Counted from the stretch's first letter, positions 1 through 6,240 are shown. The stretch: DNA of 6,240 nucleotides from an uncultured Lachnospiraceae bacterium (GCA_902767195.1 CACXGS010000393.1:1-6240); one strand, 5' to 3'. Numbers and translations: made by a program. The notes: generated by a model not told the origin, from the letters alone.

Positions 1-1145
1 ACATTTCCGTGGACCGCATCATAGAGCCACCGGGCCATGGTTGCCCTGTCATCATTCTTCACATGGTAGAAAGGCTTCCTGACTGCCGTGTGAACAGTGC
101 CTCCACTTCCCAGCCCCGGGATGGTGAACTTAAAGCTGTTGATAAAGAAACCGGTCTTTGGGGCTGTCTTTCTCATTTCCCTGACCAGGTCGCAAAGCTG
201 CTCCTGAAAAAGGGTCTGAACCTCATCATTGCTGCTGTAATCATTATGATGGACAGCATTATAATAGGCACTCAGAGTCTGATCCCGCACCGAGCAGGCA
301 AACAGATAGCGAAAGCGGTCTCCGTGGGAGGCTGTAAGATTCCGAAACCAGTCCAGAAAAATGTTGTCGGATACAATGGGCTTCCAAAAACTCTCCTTCG
401 CTCCCCAGACATTCCTGGCCGTATTATGCCAGTCATCAAAAAGAAGCAGGGAACCTTCTGACAACAGGGTCACATCCCGGCAGTCGGGGTACCAGTCATC
501 AAGAATCTCCCCAGCCAGAGCAGGCACGGCAAAACCACCGGCCGAGTCGCCGGCAATCAGCAGCCGCCCCGGATTCGGGAAGTATTCCACTGCCTTCTTC
601 ATCGCTTCCCTGAAATTCGTGTAACCTTTAAAATGAACGATCTCTTCCTGTCCGTCTCCCCTCTGACAAATATAATCCCGGTTGCCCACATGAAAATCAC
701 CGGTGGCATAAGTTACAACAATAAAGGACCAGGAATCAAAGGGATTCCAGTCCCTGCCTGTCTCAGTGATTCCCACATTGATATTCATGATCTGAGTAAA
801 TGGCCGGAGATTATTCCAGTAAAAATTAGGCTTGCCGGCAGCAACCCTTCCTCCCGTCACCGGGCGGACCGCCGAATAATCATCCCAGGCTACGCCGCCT
901 CCCGAAAAGAAAATGCAAAGCTGTCTTGTCTTCCCCTTCTTCAGATAGATATGATAAGGGCTTCCATCCGCTGCAATCCCGGCTTCCAGGGTCAGTTTAT
1001 ACCAGACCTTTTCTTCGGGTACTCCGGTCAGTTCAGGTGCCTCTTTATCCGAACCTTCTATTTTGTTTCCGATCGCATTCTCCACAAAATCTCCGGCAGC
1101 GACAACCAGTTCTTTCAGTTTTTGTGTAAAGGGATAGGCAAACAT
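1..1145 (-). CDS. Pectinacetylesterase/Notum-like alpha/beta hydrolase, 3' end cut by the window
   Basis: This is an open frame of 381 codons from the ATG at 1145 to the window edge with no stop, so the C-terminus is missing. AAGGAG lies 8 bases before the ATG. Visible marks are FFSGGGVAW at residues 79-87, fitting the oxyanion-hole glycine run of pectinacetylesterases; the nucleophile elbow GDSAGG at 199-204 with Ser201; and candidate acid and base Asp288 (SVRDQ) and His352 (GTVHT). The family (plant and bacterial pectinacetylesterases, animal Notum) hydrolyses acetyl or fatty-acyl esters. The N-terminus (MFAYPFTQKLKELVV) is polar with no signal peptide, so the enzyme is probably cytoplasmic or peripheral, unlike the secreted classical members. 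Acetylated pectin is therefore an unlikely substrate. It is the third gene of an operon, 22 bases after the membrane protein. The serine-hydrolase call is firm; the family subgroup and triad acid are less certain. Confidence 0.82.
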   Translation of the reverse strand, partial: MFAYPFTQKLKELVVAAGDFVENAIGNKIEGSDKEAPELTGVPEEKVWYKLTLEAGIAADGSPYHIYLKKGKTRQLCIFFSGGGVAWDDYSAVRPVTGGRVAAGKPNFYWNNLRPFTQIMNINVGITETGRDWNPFDSWSFIVVTYATGDFHVGNRDYICQRGDGQEEIVHFKGYTNFREAMKKAVEYFPNPGRLLIAGDSAGGFAVPALAGEILDDWYPDCRDVTLLSEGSLLLFDDWHNTARNVWGAKESFWKPIVSDNIFLDWFRNLTASHGDRFRYLFACSVRDQTLSAYYNAVHHNDYSSNDEVQTLFQEQLCDLVREMRKTAPKTGFFINSFKFTIPGLGSGGTVHTAVRKPFYHVKNDDRATMARWLYDAVHGN

Positions 1146-1153
1146 CTTCTCTG

Positions 1154-1159
1154 CTCCTT
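1154..1159 (-). promoter_or_regulatory. Ribosome binding site of the hydrolase gene
   Basis: AAGGAG on the minus strand lies 8 bases before the ATG at 1145, in the 22-base gap after the membrane-protein stop. It fixes the start of a gene that has no stop codon inside the window. Confidence 0.8.
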
Positions 1160-1167
1160 ACATTTTC

Positions 1168-1827
1168 CTATATATTCATATATTTGGTTACCGCATTCCT
1201 TAATTCTCTGGACCGGAATATGAATACAAAGGCGGCAACTATAATCATAATCCCCATACTGATAATGGCGGCATGCGGTATCGTGTTAAGCTTCAGAACC
1301 ACCGGGATGATCTGAAGCAATGCCAGCAGAACATCAATGACCAGATAGATCATATAATCCACCATGCGAAGCCCCGCTGCATAGCCGACGAAAATGGTAA
1401 TAATGGCAAGGCAGACCAGGGTGATCGGAATAGCCCAGTTGAAGCTCCATGACATTCTTCTGTCATGCCAGTCCAGAATCAGACACAGGATGATGATCGC
1501 ATAGCCCTGCAGGGATCCCAGCTTGATAATATTCCCCCGGAAATACATGGCAACACACAGGTCCACCGCCACAAACAGGGCCCACATCATGATGACATTG
1601 GGGGTCTGATACTGAAATCCCGTAATAATCTGAATTGTCATCATGACCACTTCCAGGACAACAAGAAGAAAAATACAGATTTTCACCATCAGCTTAAGGC
1701 TGTACTTTCTCTCTTTTAATATCGGAAAAGCCGCATTCCCGGCAGCTCCCGTAAGTCTCCCCTGACACAGGGGACAGCATATCTTATCTCCGCGGATATC
1801 CACATTACATTTCGGACAATACAGCAT
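1168..1827 (-). CDS. Zinc-ribbon membrane protein, probably DUF6320-like
   Basis: This is a 219-residue protein of unknown function. It opens with a short zinc ribbon: Cys4-Pro-Lys-Cys7 and Cys18-Pro-Leu-Cys21, with an extra Cys17. About six hydrophobic helices follow at roughly 46-69, 76-95, 105-119, 130-150, 158-178 and 185-204, with a basic C-terminal tail. The layout matches proteins I recall as DUF6320 in Firmicutes, but I could not check the family. An in-frame ATG exists at 1875; I prefer 1827 because it puts the CPKC motif at residue 4, as is usual for N-terminal zinc ribbons, and has AAGGAGG 8 bases upstream. The gene overlaps the end of the acyltransferase by 23 bases and is followed after 22 bases by the hydrolase. 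It may anchor or regulate the two enzymes at the membrane, or pass a substrate; this is inference. Confidence 0.85.
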   Translation of the reverse strand: MLYCPKCNVDIRGDKICCPLCQGRLTGAAGNAAFPILKERKYSLKLMVKICIFLLVVLEVVMMTIQIITGFQYQTPNVIMMWALFVAVDLCVAMYFRGNIIKLGSLQGYAIIILCLILDWHDRRMSWSFNWAIPITLVCLAIITIFVGYAAGLRMVDYMIYLVIDVLLALLQIIPVVLKLNTIPHAAIISMGIMIIVAAFVFIFRSRELRNAVTKYMNI

Positions 1828-3103
1828 CCTCCTGTCCTCCTTCCCTCCGGTCATAATCATTGGAAGTAATCTCAACCTTCAGTCCCATACTGGTCAGTCT
1901 CCGGAAAAATCCCAGGAGCACCCGGTGTTCGGAATAGGCAGATACTGCACCGAAAACCATCTTATCCTCAAAGGTGGACAGACAGATCTGCATATTTCTC
2001 GTGGACATAAAAGCAGAGAAACGGTCAATATAGGGAACCATTTCTTCCGGCATGGTGATCTTGCCCAGATTGGAAAGAGTTCCTGTTGTCCCCCTGCCCG
2101 CCATGTGGGCAAAGAATCGAATCCCCAGATCCTTCAGGGGAAGGGGAAGGAACCGAATCAGGGGATTGTGCTGCAGAGCACTGTAACTGTTCATGGTATC
2201 CCTGATACGTTCCATGGTTAATTGTTCCTCAAAAGACTGACTCACCAGAGGAAGAATACTCTCCAGTGTACCATCGTAAGTCGCCGCATGACAGGTGATG
2301 TTGATCACCCCGAAAAAATTTCTGGTAGTCTCCGAGGGGAAATACTGGCGAAGATTCACCGGCACACTGATCACCACGGGATATTTCTGGTCTTTTACCG
2401 GCATGGACCGGAACACTGCCTCCAGGTAAAGTGCCGTTACAAAGACTCCTACTGTTGTATTGTGCTCTTTGGCCAGGCGGAGCATTTCCCTGGCGGAAAC
2501 AACTCCCTCCACCAGGTGATTCTGCATGTTGTCATCCTTCTCCTGGCGGATCTGATAGGCCCTGGTCCCGATCATATTATTCAATTGTTCCCGGCCTTTT
2601 TGTTTGGTGTAATAATAGTCAAAAGCATCGGTATTCTTCTCATCGGCAGAGGAATGGATATCATCCGCCGGAGGAATAGAGACACCGTGTTTCATGTTCA
2701 GGTAGTTAAAGATCAGTTTCTTCATAAAGAGAAAACCACCGGTTCCGTCTGCCAGAACATGGAACATTTCCACGTTGATTCGCCTGCCGAAGTAGTTCAC
2801 CCGGAACAGAAAGCTTCTTCTTCCGGAAAAATAAAGAGGAGAACAGGCCGGGCAGTTCTCTTCACTGACCAGAGGGCGTACATGAATCTCATCCAGATAA
2901 TACCAGAACAGCCCTTTTCGCAAAACCACGTTATAATGGGGGAATTCCTCCATGGTCTGGTCCAGGGCTTCCTGGAGGTACTCTTTATCCACATCCTCCT
3001 TCAGTTCACAGGTCACACGAAAGACCCTGGTATCCGAGCCCCTGGCTGTGGCAGGAACAATAGTGGCCGCATTATCCAGTTTATACCATCTGTAATTACT
3101 CAA
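1805..3103 (-). CDS. HxxxDG acyltransferase (condensation-domain / alcohol acetyltransferase / PapA5-like)
   Basis: This is a 432-residue protein with the two-lobed CoA-dependent acyltransferase layout. The N-terminal lobe holds the catalytic motif His115-Val-Leu-Ala-Asp119-Gly120; in this superfamily the His acts as general base on an alcohol or amine acceptor and the Asp is structural. Later conserved-looking parts are VPVNLRQYFPSETTRNFFG at 247-265 and TLSNLGK at 342-348, comparable to the SN-containing motif in the second lobe. The opening WYKLDNAA at 6-13 looks typical of this bacterial subgroup. The start is TTG at 3103, with AAAGGAG 10 bases upstream. The frame stays open to an ATG at 3220, but that lies in the upstream terminator and before the promoter. 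No signal peptide or membrane segment is seen, so it is cytosolic. It heads an operon with a membrane protein and an esterase. Acyl donor and acceptor are unknown. Confidence 0.85.
   Translation of the reverse strand: MSNYRWYKLDNAATIVPATARGSDTRVFRVTCELKEDVDKEYLQEALDQTMEEFPHYNVVLRKGLFWYYLDEIHVRPLVSEENCPACSPLYFSGRRSFLFRVNYFGRRINVEMFHVLADGTGGFLFMKKLIFNYLNMKHGVSIPPADDIHSSADEKNTDAFDYYYTKQKGREQLNNMIGTRAYQIRQEKDDNMQNHLVEGVVSAREMLRLAKEHNTTVGVFVTALYLEAVFRSMPVKDQKYPVVISVPVNLRQYFPSETTRNFFGVINITCHAATYDGTLESILPLVSQSFEEQLTMERIRDTMNSYSALQHNPLIRFLPLPLKDLGIRFFAHMAGRGTTGTLSNLGKITMPEEMVPYIDRFSAFMSTRNMQICLSTFEDKMVFGAVSAYSEHRVLLGFFRRLTSMGLKVEITSNDYDRREGGQEDAVLSEM
1836..1842 (-). promoter_or_regulatory. Ribosome binding site inside the acyltransferase 3' end
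   Basis: AAGGAGG on the minus strand sits 8 bases before the ATG at 1827 and inside the last codons of the acyltransferase gene. A second AGGAGG abuts the ATG at 1828-1833 but is too close to work well. The site supports the 1827 start over 1875 and suggests translational coupling with the upstream gene. Confidence 0.7.
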
Positions 3104-3113
3104 GGATCCATCA

Positions 3114-3122
3114 CTCCTTTTT
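3114..3122 (-). promoter_or_regulatory. Ribosome binding site deciding the TTG start
   Basis: AAAAAGGAG on the minus strand ends 10 bases before the TTG at 3103. A GTG (3114) and an ATG (3111) lie closer, but both are in another frame that stops after a few codons (Met-Asp-Pro-stop, with the TGA overlapping the TTG) and sit too near the site. The only other nearby in-frame candidate, GTG at 3133, has no ribosome site. Confidence 0.65.
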
Positions 3123-3155
3123 CCGGTCTGCACGGTGTCCGAATCTATCCATGAT

Positions 3156-3183
3156 ATTATATCAGATTTCAGGATGATTCCAA
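3156..3183 (-). promoter_or_regulatory. Promoter of the acyltransferase operon
   Basis: On the minus strand there is a perfect -10, TATAAT (3156-3161), preceded by TGA to give the extended form TGnTATAAT. A -35-like TTGGAA (3178-3183, 4 of 6 consensus bases) lies 16 bases upstream. Transcription would begin near 3149, leaving about 45 untranslated bases before the TTG start. The promoter lies just beyond the terminator of the ABC operon, so the three downstream genes form a separate unit. It looks like a housekeeping sigma-A type promoter. Confidence 0.75.
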
Positions 3184-3218
3184 GACATTTTCTGTTGGTC
3201 AGTGAAAATTCCCATGGC

Positions 3219-3266
3219 AAAAAAACACAGCCTGTGCATCAGCGAAGCCGCATATCACAGGCTGTG
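3219..3266 (-). terminator. Intrinsic terminator of the ABC importer operon
   Basis: Read on the minus strand, CACAGCCTGTG (3256-3266) and CACAGGCTGTG (3226-3236) form a perfect 11-bp stem. The 19-base loop could fold further through GCG/CGC. Seven U residues follow (3219-3225). It begins 32 bases after the ATPase stop codon. No T-run follows the stem on the plus strand, so it looks one-directional. Confidence 0.92.
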
Positions 3267-3298
3267 AGTTCTACTCTCAACATATAATGTCTTTTTTA

Positions 3299-4084
3299 TT
3301 ATCGGTCGATTACCCCTCCCAGTTCGGGAATGAACATAATATTGGGTTTCCCGGTAACCTCGTTAGTAGTAATCTTTGTCGCGACTCCGAAAAGCTTCAG
3401 AATCTTATCCGGAACAAAAACTTCTTCCGGTGTTCCCACAAAGACGATCTTACCTTTCTTCATCAGGACAATCTTATCACAGTAACAGGCTGCGATATTC
3501 AGATCATGAATGGAGGAAAACACCGTCATATTCTGCCTCTTTAGAATATTCATAATCTGATACTGGTAACCGATATCCAGATGGTTGGTAGGCTCGTCCA
3601 GAATGATCAGGTCAGTCTTCTGAACCAGAGCTCTGGCAACCAGAGTCCTCTGTTTCTCACCACCGGAAAGAGAGAGGAAACTTCTCTCCTCATATCCCTC
3701 CAGGCCGACCTCTTTGATCCCGTCAAGAACGATCTGACGCTCTTTTAATTTGTCGTTACCGAACATTTTCTGATGGGAATAACGTCCCAGCATGACCATA
3801 TCATAGACAGTCATGTCGAATTCCACGTTATTCTCCTGCTGCATGACTGCCATTTCTCTGGCTGTATCCTTGCTGGACATCTCAGCAATGTTCTTTCCGT
3901 CAATATAGGCAGCGCCCCGGTCCGGTTTGTAGACCTTGTAAATGTTCTTCAGCAAAGTGGACTTGCCGCAGCCGTTTGGTCCTACCAGACCCACAAAGGA
4001 GCCCTCTTCAATACCCAGACTTACTCCGTCAACAATCAGTTTGGAATCAATGGAGTAAGTAATATCTTTTATTTCAAGTTTCAT
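3299..4084 (-). CDS. ABC transporter ATPase for iron-chelate/cobalamin-type uptake
   Basis: This is a 261-residue ATPase that powers the importer from the cytoplasmic face. All motifs are intact: Walker A GPNGCGKST at 35-43, Q-loop Gln82/Gln83 (VMQQE), signature LSGGEKQR at 139-146, Walker B DLIILDE at 158-164, D-loop NHLD at 167-170, and switch histidine His193 (SSIHDLN). Length and motif wording match the FecE/FepC/BtuD/FhuC group, which pairs with FecCD permeases. The ATG at 4084 has GGAGG 6 bases upstream, inside the last codons of the permease. Only 2 bases separate it from the permease stop, so the two are almost certainly co-translated as a stoichiometric pair. It is the last gene of the operon, before the terminator. 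The substrate cannot be told from the ATPase. Confidence 0.96.
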   Translation of the reverse strand: MKLEIKDITYSIDSKLIVDGVSLGIEEGSFVGLVGPNGCGKSTLLKNIYKVYKPDRGAAYIDGKNIAEMSSKDTAREMAVMQQENNVEFDMTVYDMVMLGRYSHQKMFGNDKLKERQIVLDGIKEVGLEGYEERSFLSLSGGEKQRTLVARALVQKTDLIILDEPTNHLDIGYQYQIMNILKRQNMTVFSSIHDLNIAACYCDKIVLMKKGKIVFVGTPEEVFVPDKILKLFGVATKITTNEVTGKPNIMFIPELGGVIDR

Positions 4085-4086
4085 AC

Positions 4087-5163
4087 TTATCCTCCAAACT
4101 TTCCATGGGAACGGCGAATCAGGTACAAGAAGAATGGTGCTCCGACAAAGGCGGAGACAACACCGATCGGAAGCTCTTCCGGCGCCACGATCACACGGGA
4201 AATAATATCAGCAATAACAAGGAATGTTCCTCCCACCAGCACTGCTGCGGGAATCAGTCTCTTATGTTTTGTTCCCACAATGGACCTGGTAATATGAGGA
4301 ATGGTAAGTCCTACAAAACCGATGGTTCCACTGATGGAAACTATGATACCGGTAAGGAGTGTGGCGATCACAATGATCGTCATCTTGACCTTATCCGTGT
4401 CAACACCCACCGTCACGGCCACATCGTCACCCAAAAGCAGTACGTCCAGGGTCTTTGACATGATTGTAATCAAAACCAGACAGATCACAAAAGCTATGGT
4501 CGCATACTTCAGCTTCTCCCAGGAAGATCCGTTCAGAGAACCCATCATCCAGTAAGTCGCCGTCTTCACTTTATCCGATCCGGTCTTGGTATGATAAATC
4601 ATAAAGTTCGTAATGGCACCGAAAAGGGCTGATACGGCAATACCGGCCAGAACCAGCTGGGTGGCTGTCACTTTGTTACGTATGGTAGCAATTCTCAGGG
4701 CCAGAGCGATGGACAGAACGGCACCCATAAAAGCACCTGCCATGGTTCCATATCCTCCCAGGAAGGAAAGATAACCATACATGATCACAGAAACCGCACC
4801 GGCAGAAGCACCCTGGGAAATACCCAGAACATATGGATCTGCCAGGGAGTTCTTGGTCAGTGCCTGCATGAGAATACCACAGAGAGTCAGGCCTGCTCCG
4901 ACGATAAATGCCGTGAAGATCCTGGGGACGCGGATATCCCAGAGAATAGATTCTGTACTGGCTTCCCAGGTAACAGGATACACATTCTTTCTCATAAACT
5001 TGTTGGTCAGGACTTTCTTAATAACTGTCGGATCAAGAGAAACGCTCCCCAGCCTGGTTGCCATGACAAAAGAAAGCACCAGGGCAAAAAGCATAATGAC
5101 GCAAAATGCTATATAATGACTTCTCTTTTGTAATGGAAACAATGATACTTGCATTTTTGACAT
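4087..5163 (-). CDS. FecCD-type ABC transporter permease
   Basis: This 358-residue polytopic membrane protein is expected to form a homodimeric channel, as in BtuC, since only one permease gene is present. After a short basic N-terminus the first helix is at about 17-36. Family hallmarks follow: RVPR at 78-81, the block GILMQALTKNSLADPYVLG at 96-114 running into SQGASAGA, the cytoplasmic coupling-loop motif GFVGLTIPH at 282-290, and the C-terminal PEELPIGVVSAFVGAPFF at 328-345 ending in a basic tail. Length and motif order fit the FecCD family, which carries iron-siderophore, haem, cobalamin or similar complexes, usually with about ten helices per subunit. The ATG at 5163 has AGGAG 8 bases upstream. 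A second Met at residue 4 is an alternative start. It lies between the binding protein and the ATPase. Confidence 0.96.
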   Translation of the reverse strand: MSKMQVSLFPLQKRSHYIAFCVIMLFALVLSFVMATRLGSVSLDPTVIKKVLTNKFMRKNVYPVTWEASTESILWDIRVPRIFTAFIVGAGLTLCGILMQALTKNSLADPYVLGISQGASAGAVSVIMYGYLSFLGGYGTMAGAFMGAVLSIALALRIATIRNKVTATQLVLAGIAVSALFGAITNFMIYHTKTGSDKVKTATYWMMGSLNGSSWEKLKYATIAFVICLVLITIMSKTLDVLLLGDDVAVTVGVDTDKVKMTIIVIATLLTGIIVSISGTIGFVGLTIPHITRSIVGTKHKRLIPAAVLVGGTFLVIADIISRVIVAPEELPIGVVSAFVGAPFFLYLIRRSHGKFGG

Positions 5164-5179
5164 GAATCTTTCTCCTATA

Positions 5180-5197
5180 AGAAAACAACGGTTTTCT
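5180..5197 (-). other. Small hairpin between binding-protein and permease genes
   Basis: On the minus strand AGAAAAC and GTTTTCT form a 7-bp stem around a CGTT loop in the 62-base gap after the binding-protein stop. It lies just before the permease ribosome site and no U-tract follows, so it is not a classical terminator. It could protect the 3' end of a processed binding-protein message or damp permease translation. The stem is AT-rich and may be chance. Confidence 0.4.
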
Positions 5198-5227
5198 CTA
5201 TATCATATCCCTTTATCTCTGTTCTTT

Positions 5228-6240
5228 TTATTTGAACTTGTCGGGATGGAACTGCTTGGCCATGATCTCAACACAGCCTGCGGAACCTGCAGAACCCTGC
5301 ATGTCGGAACAGCATGCCACATAAATCTTGCCTTCTTTAACGGCTCTCAGATTCTTTGTGTTGTCGTTGGTCTTAAGGAACTCTTCCTTCTCTTTTGCAT
5401 CTGTATCTGTGTAGTTAAGAATCAGAATGACATCAGGATCTTTAGCTACTACTTCTTCCCAGGAAGGAGTTGCCCAGCCCTTCTCAATCTCATCGAATAC
5501 GGAGATTCCGCCGGCCAGCTTGATCATATCTCCCGGAACTCCCTGACATGCTGTAAAAGGAGCATCTTCGCCGGAATCATAAACGAATACCTTCACCGGA
5601 TTCTTGTATACATCATCACCCAGTTTAGTTTTTACTTCCTCAATCTTATCCTTCATAGCCTGAACTTTTTCGGCTGCCAGATCCTGAACGCCGAAAATGT
5701 TACCCAGTACTTCATAATCCTTGTACACATCTTCCATGGTAGCGGAATCAGAACAGCAATAGGGGAAGTAGGGGATAATGCCATGATCCAGACAGAACTG
5801 TACAGAGAAATGATCCTCGGAGAACAGGGAATCCCATCCCATCATAAAGTCACAGCCGGTCTCAATAATCTGCTCTTTGGAAGCATTCTGAAGATTCACA
5901 CCATCCTCTGTAATCTTCTTCACTTTATCTCTCGCCGGATACTGGTTAACTGTTGACCAGCAGGCACCGCGGGTAAAACCGGCCATATGGTCTTCCAGGC
6001 CAAGGTCAAAGAAGAAGTCAGCCATCTGGTCACCGTCGGCAATAACCTTGGTGGGAGCGGATGTAAATGTCTCCTCCATGTTCTGACCGATACCGGATCT
6101 CTCAAGATTCAGTGTAATGGTGTAGGGCTCATAATCTTTTTTGGTCTCGTCGGTTACTACAGTTTTAGCCTCTTCGTCTACTACATACTCATCTCCTTTG
6201 GAGCCGGTTACCTTTTTTTTTCCTTTCTTCTTGGCGGATC
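5228..6240 (-). CDS. ABC transporter substrate-binding protein (Fe-chelate/B12-type), 5' end cut
   Basis: 336 C-terminal residues are visible; the start and any lipoprotein signal lie beyond 6240. In family members of this type the protein is a lipid-anchored extracellular receptor that hands substrate to the permease. The order fits the periplasmic-binding TroA/BtuF-like fold: a leading strand APTKVIADGDQMADFFFDLG (fragment residues 62-81), a second-lobe section with NPVKVFVYDSG, and the closing pattern WEEVVAKDPDVILIL followed by LRAVKEGKIYV. A lysine-rich, low-complexity piece, KKKGKKK (3-9), precedes the domain and probably belongs to a linker after the lipobox. The visible part carries nine cysteines, including CC pairs in FPYCCSD and VACCSD, which is many for an exported protein. 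The frame is open past the internal ATG at 6079 to the window edge, so that ATG is not the start. Substrate is unknown. Confidence 0.9.
   Translation of the reverse strand, partial: SAKKKGKKKVTGSKGDEYVVDEEAKTVVTDETKKDYEPYTITLNLERSGIGQNMEETFTSAPTKVIADGDQMADFFFDLGLEDHMAGFTRGACWSTVNQYPARDKVKKITEDGVNLQNASKEQIIETGCDFMMGWDSLFSEDHFSVQFCLDHGIIPYFPYCCSDSATMEDVYKDYEVLGNIFGVQDLAAEKVQAMKDKIEEVKTKLGDDVYKNPVKVFVYDSGEDAPFTACQGVPGDMIKLAGGISVFDEIEKGWATPSWEEVVAKDPDVILILNYTDTDAKEKEEFLKTNDNTKNLRAVKEGKIYVACCSDMQGSAGSAGCVEIMAKQFHPDKFK

Noticed and set aside
633..1223. Plus-strand open frame (196 codons) near the left end
   Set aside because: It mirrors the minus-strand hydrolase, whose frame is open over 381 codons with conserved motifs.
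1828..1875. Upstream ATG at 1875 for the zinc-ribbon membrane protein
   Set aside because: It would add 16 residues ahead of the CPKC motif, increase the overlap with the acyltransferase, and ignore the well-spaced AAGGAGG before 1827.
2222..3154. Long plus-strand open frame (310 codons) opposite the acyltransferase
   Set aside because: The minus strand here encodes a recognisable HxxxDG acyltransferase with promoter and ribosome site. The plus-strand product shows no domain.
3104..3220. N-terminal extension of the acyltransferase to the ATG at 3220
   Set aside because: The extension would begin within the terminator of the previous operon and run through the promoter, and adds residues before the typical WYKLDNAA opening.
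3266..3298. Bidirectional function of the terminator
   Set aside because: On the plus strand the stem is followed by mixed sequence and the T-run comes about 25 bases later, too far for an intrinsic terminator.
5162..5956. Long plus-strand open frame (264 codons) opposite the binding protein
   Set aside because: It is antisense to a clear binding-protein gene, has no family motif, and its composition is that of a mirrored frame.
6077..6079. ATG at 6079 as the binding-protein start
   Set aside because: The frame continues without a stop to the window edge through a plausible linker, so this is an internal methionine.

Overview
The window reads as chromosomal DNA from an anaerobic Gram-positive, most likely a clostridial member of the Lachnospiraceae or a close relative. 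This is an inference from the strong AGGAGG-type ribosome sites, the moderate base composition, the Gram-positive style FecCD-type metal/cofactor importer (no outer-membrane partner is visible), and the resemblance of the second operon to gene sets I associate with that group. No database search was possible. All six genes lie on the minus strand, so transcription runs from high to low coordinates. The genes at both window edges are cut.

Upstream unit (6240 to about 3219): an ABC importer in the order substrate-binding protein (5' end outside the window), FecCD-type membrane permease, ATPase. The permease stop and ATPase start are 2 bases apart. A 62-base gap with a small hairpin separates the binding protein from the permease. 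The unit ends at a strong intrinsic terminator with a perfect 11-bp stem and a 7-U tract (3219-3266). The family imports iron-siderophore, haem, cobalamin or related metal chelates; the exact substrate cannot be read from the sequence.

Downstream unit (about 3183 to 1 and beyond): a promoter with an extended -10 (TGnTATAAT) lies just after the terminator. It drives three tightly packed genes: an HxxxDG acyltransferase of the condensation-domain / alcohol acetyltransferase / PapA5-like type, starting at a TTG codon; a six-helix membrane protein with an N-terminal CxxC-CxxC zinc ribbon; and a pectinacetylesterase/Notum-like serine hydrolase without a signal peptide, whose 3' end is outside the window. 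The first two genes overlap by 23 bases and the third follows after 22 bases.

An acyltransferase, a membrane protein and an esterase made from one message suggest a small acyl-ester installing and removing module, perhaps acting on a membrane-associated lipid or glycan. This is the most interesting part of the window, but its substrate is unknown and the functional link is inference. I saw no tRNA, rRNA, CRISPR array, insertion sequence or attachment site. The longest stretch without a gene is about 195 bases (3104-3298) and holds the terminator and promoter described.
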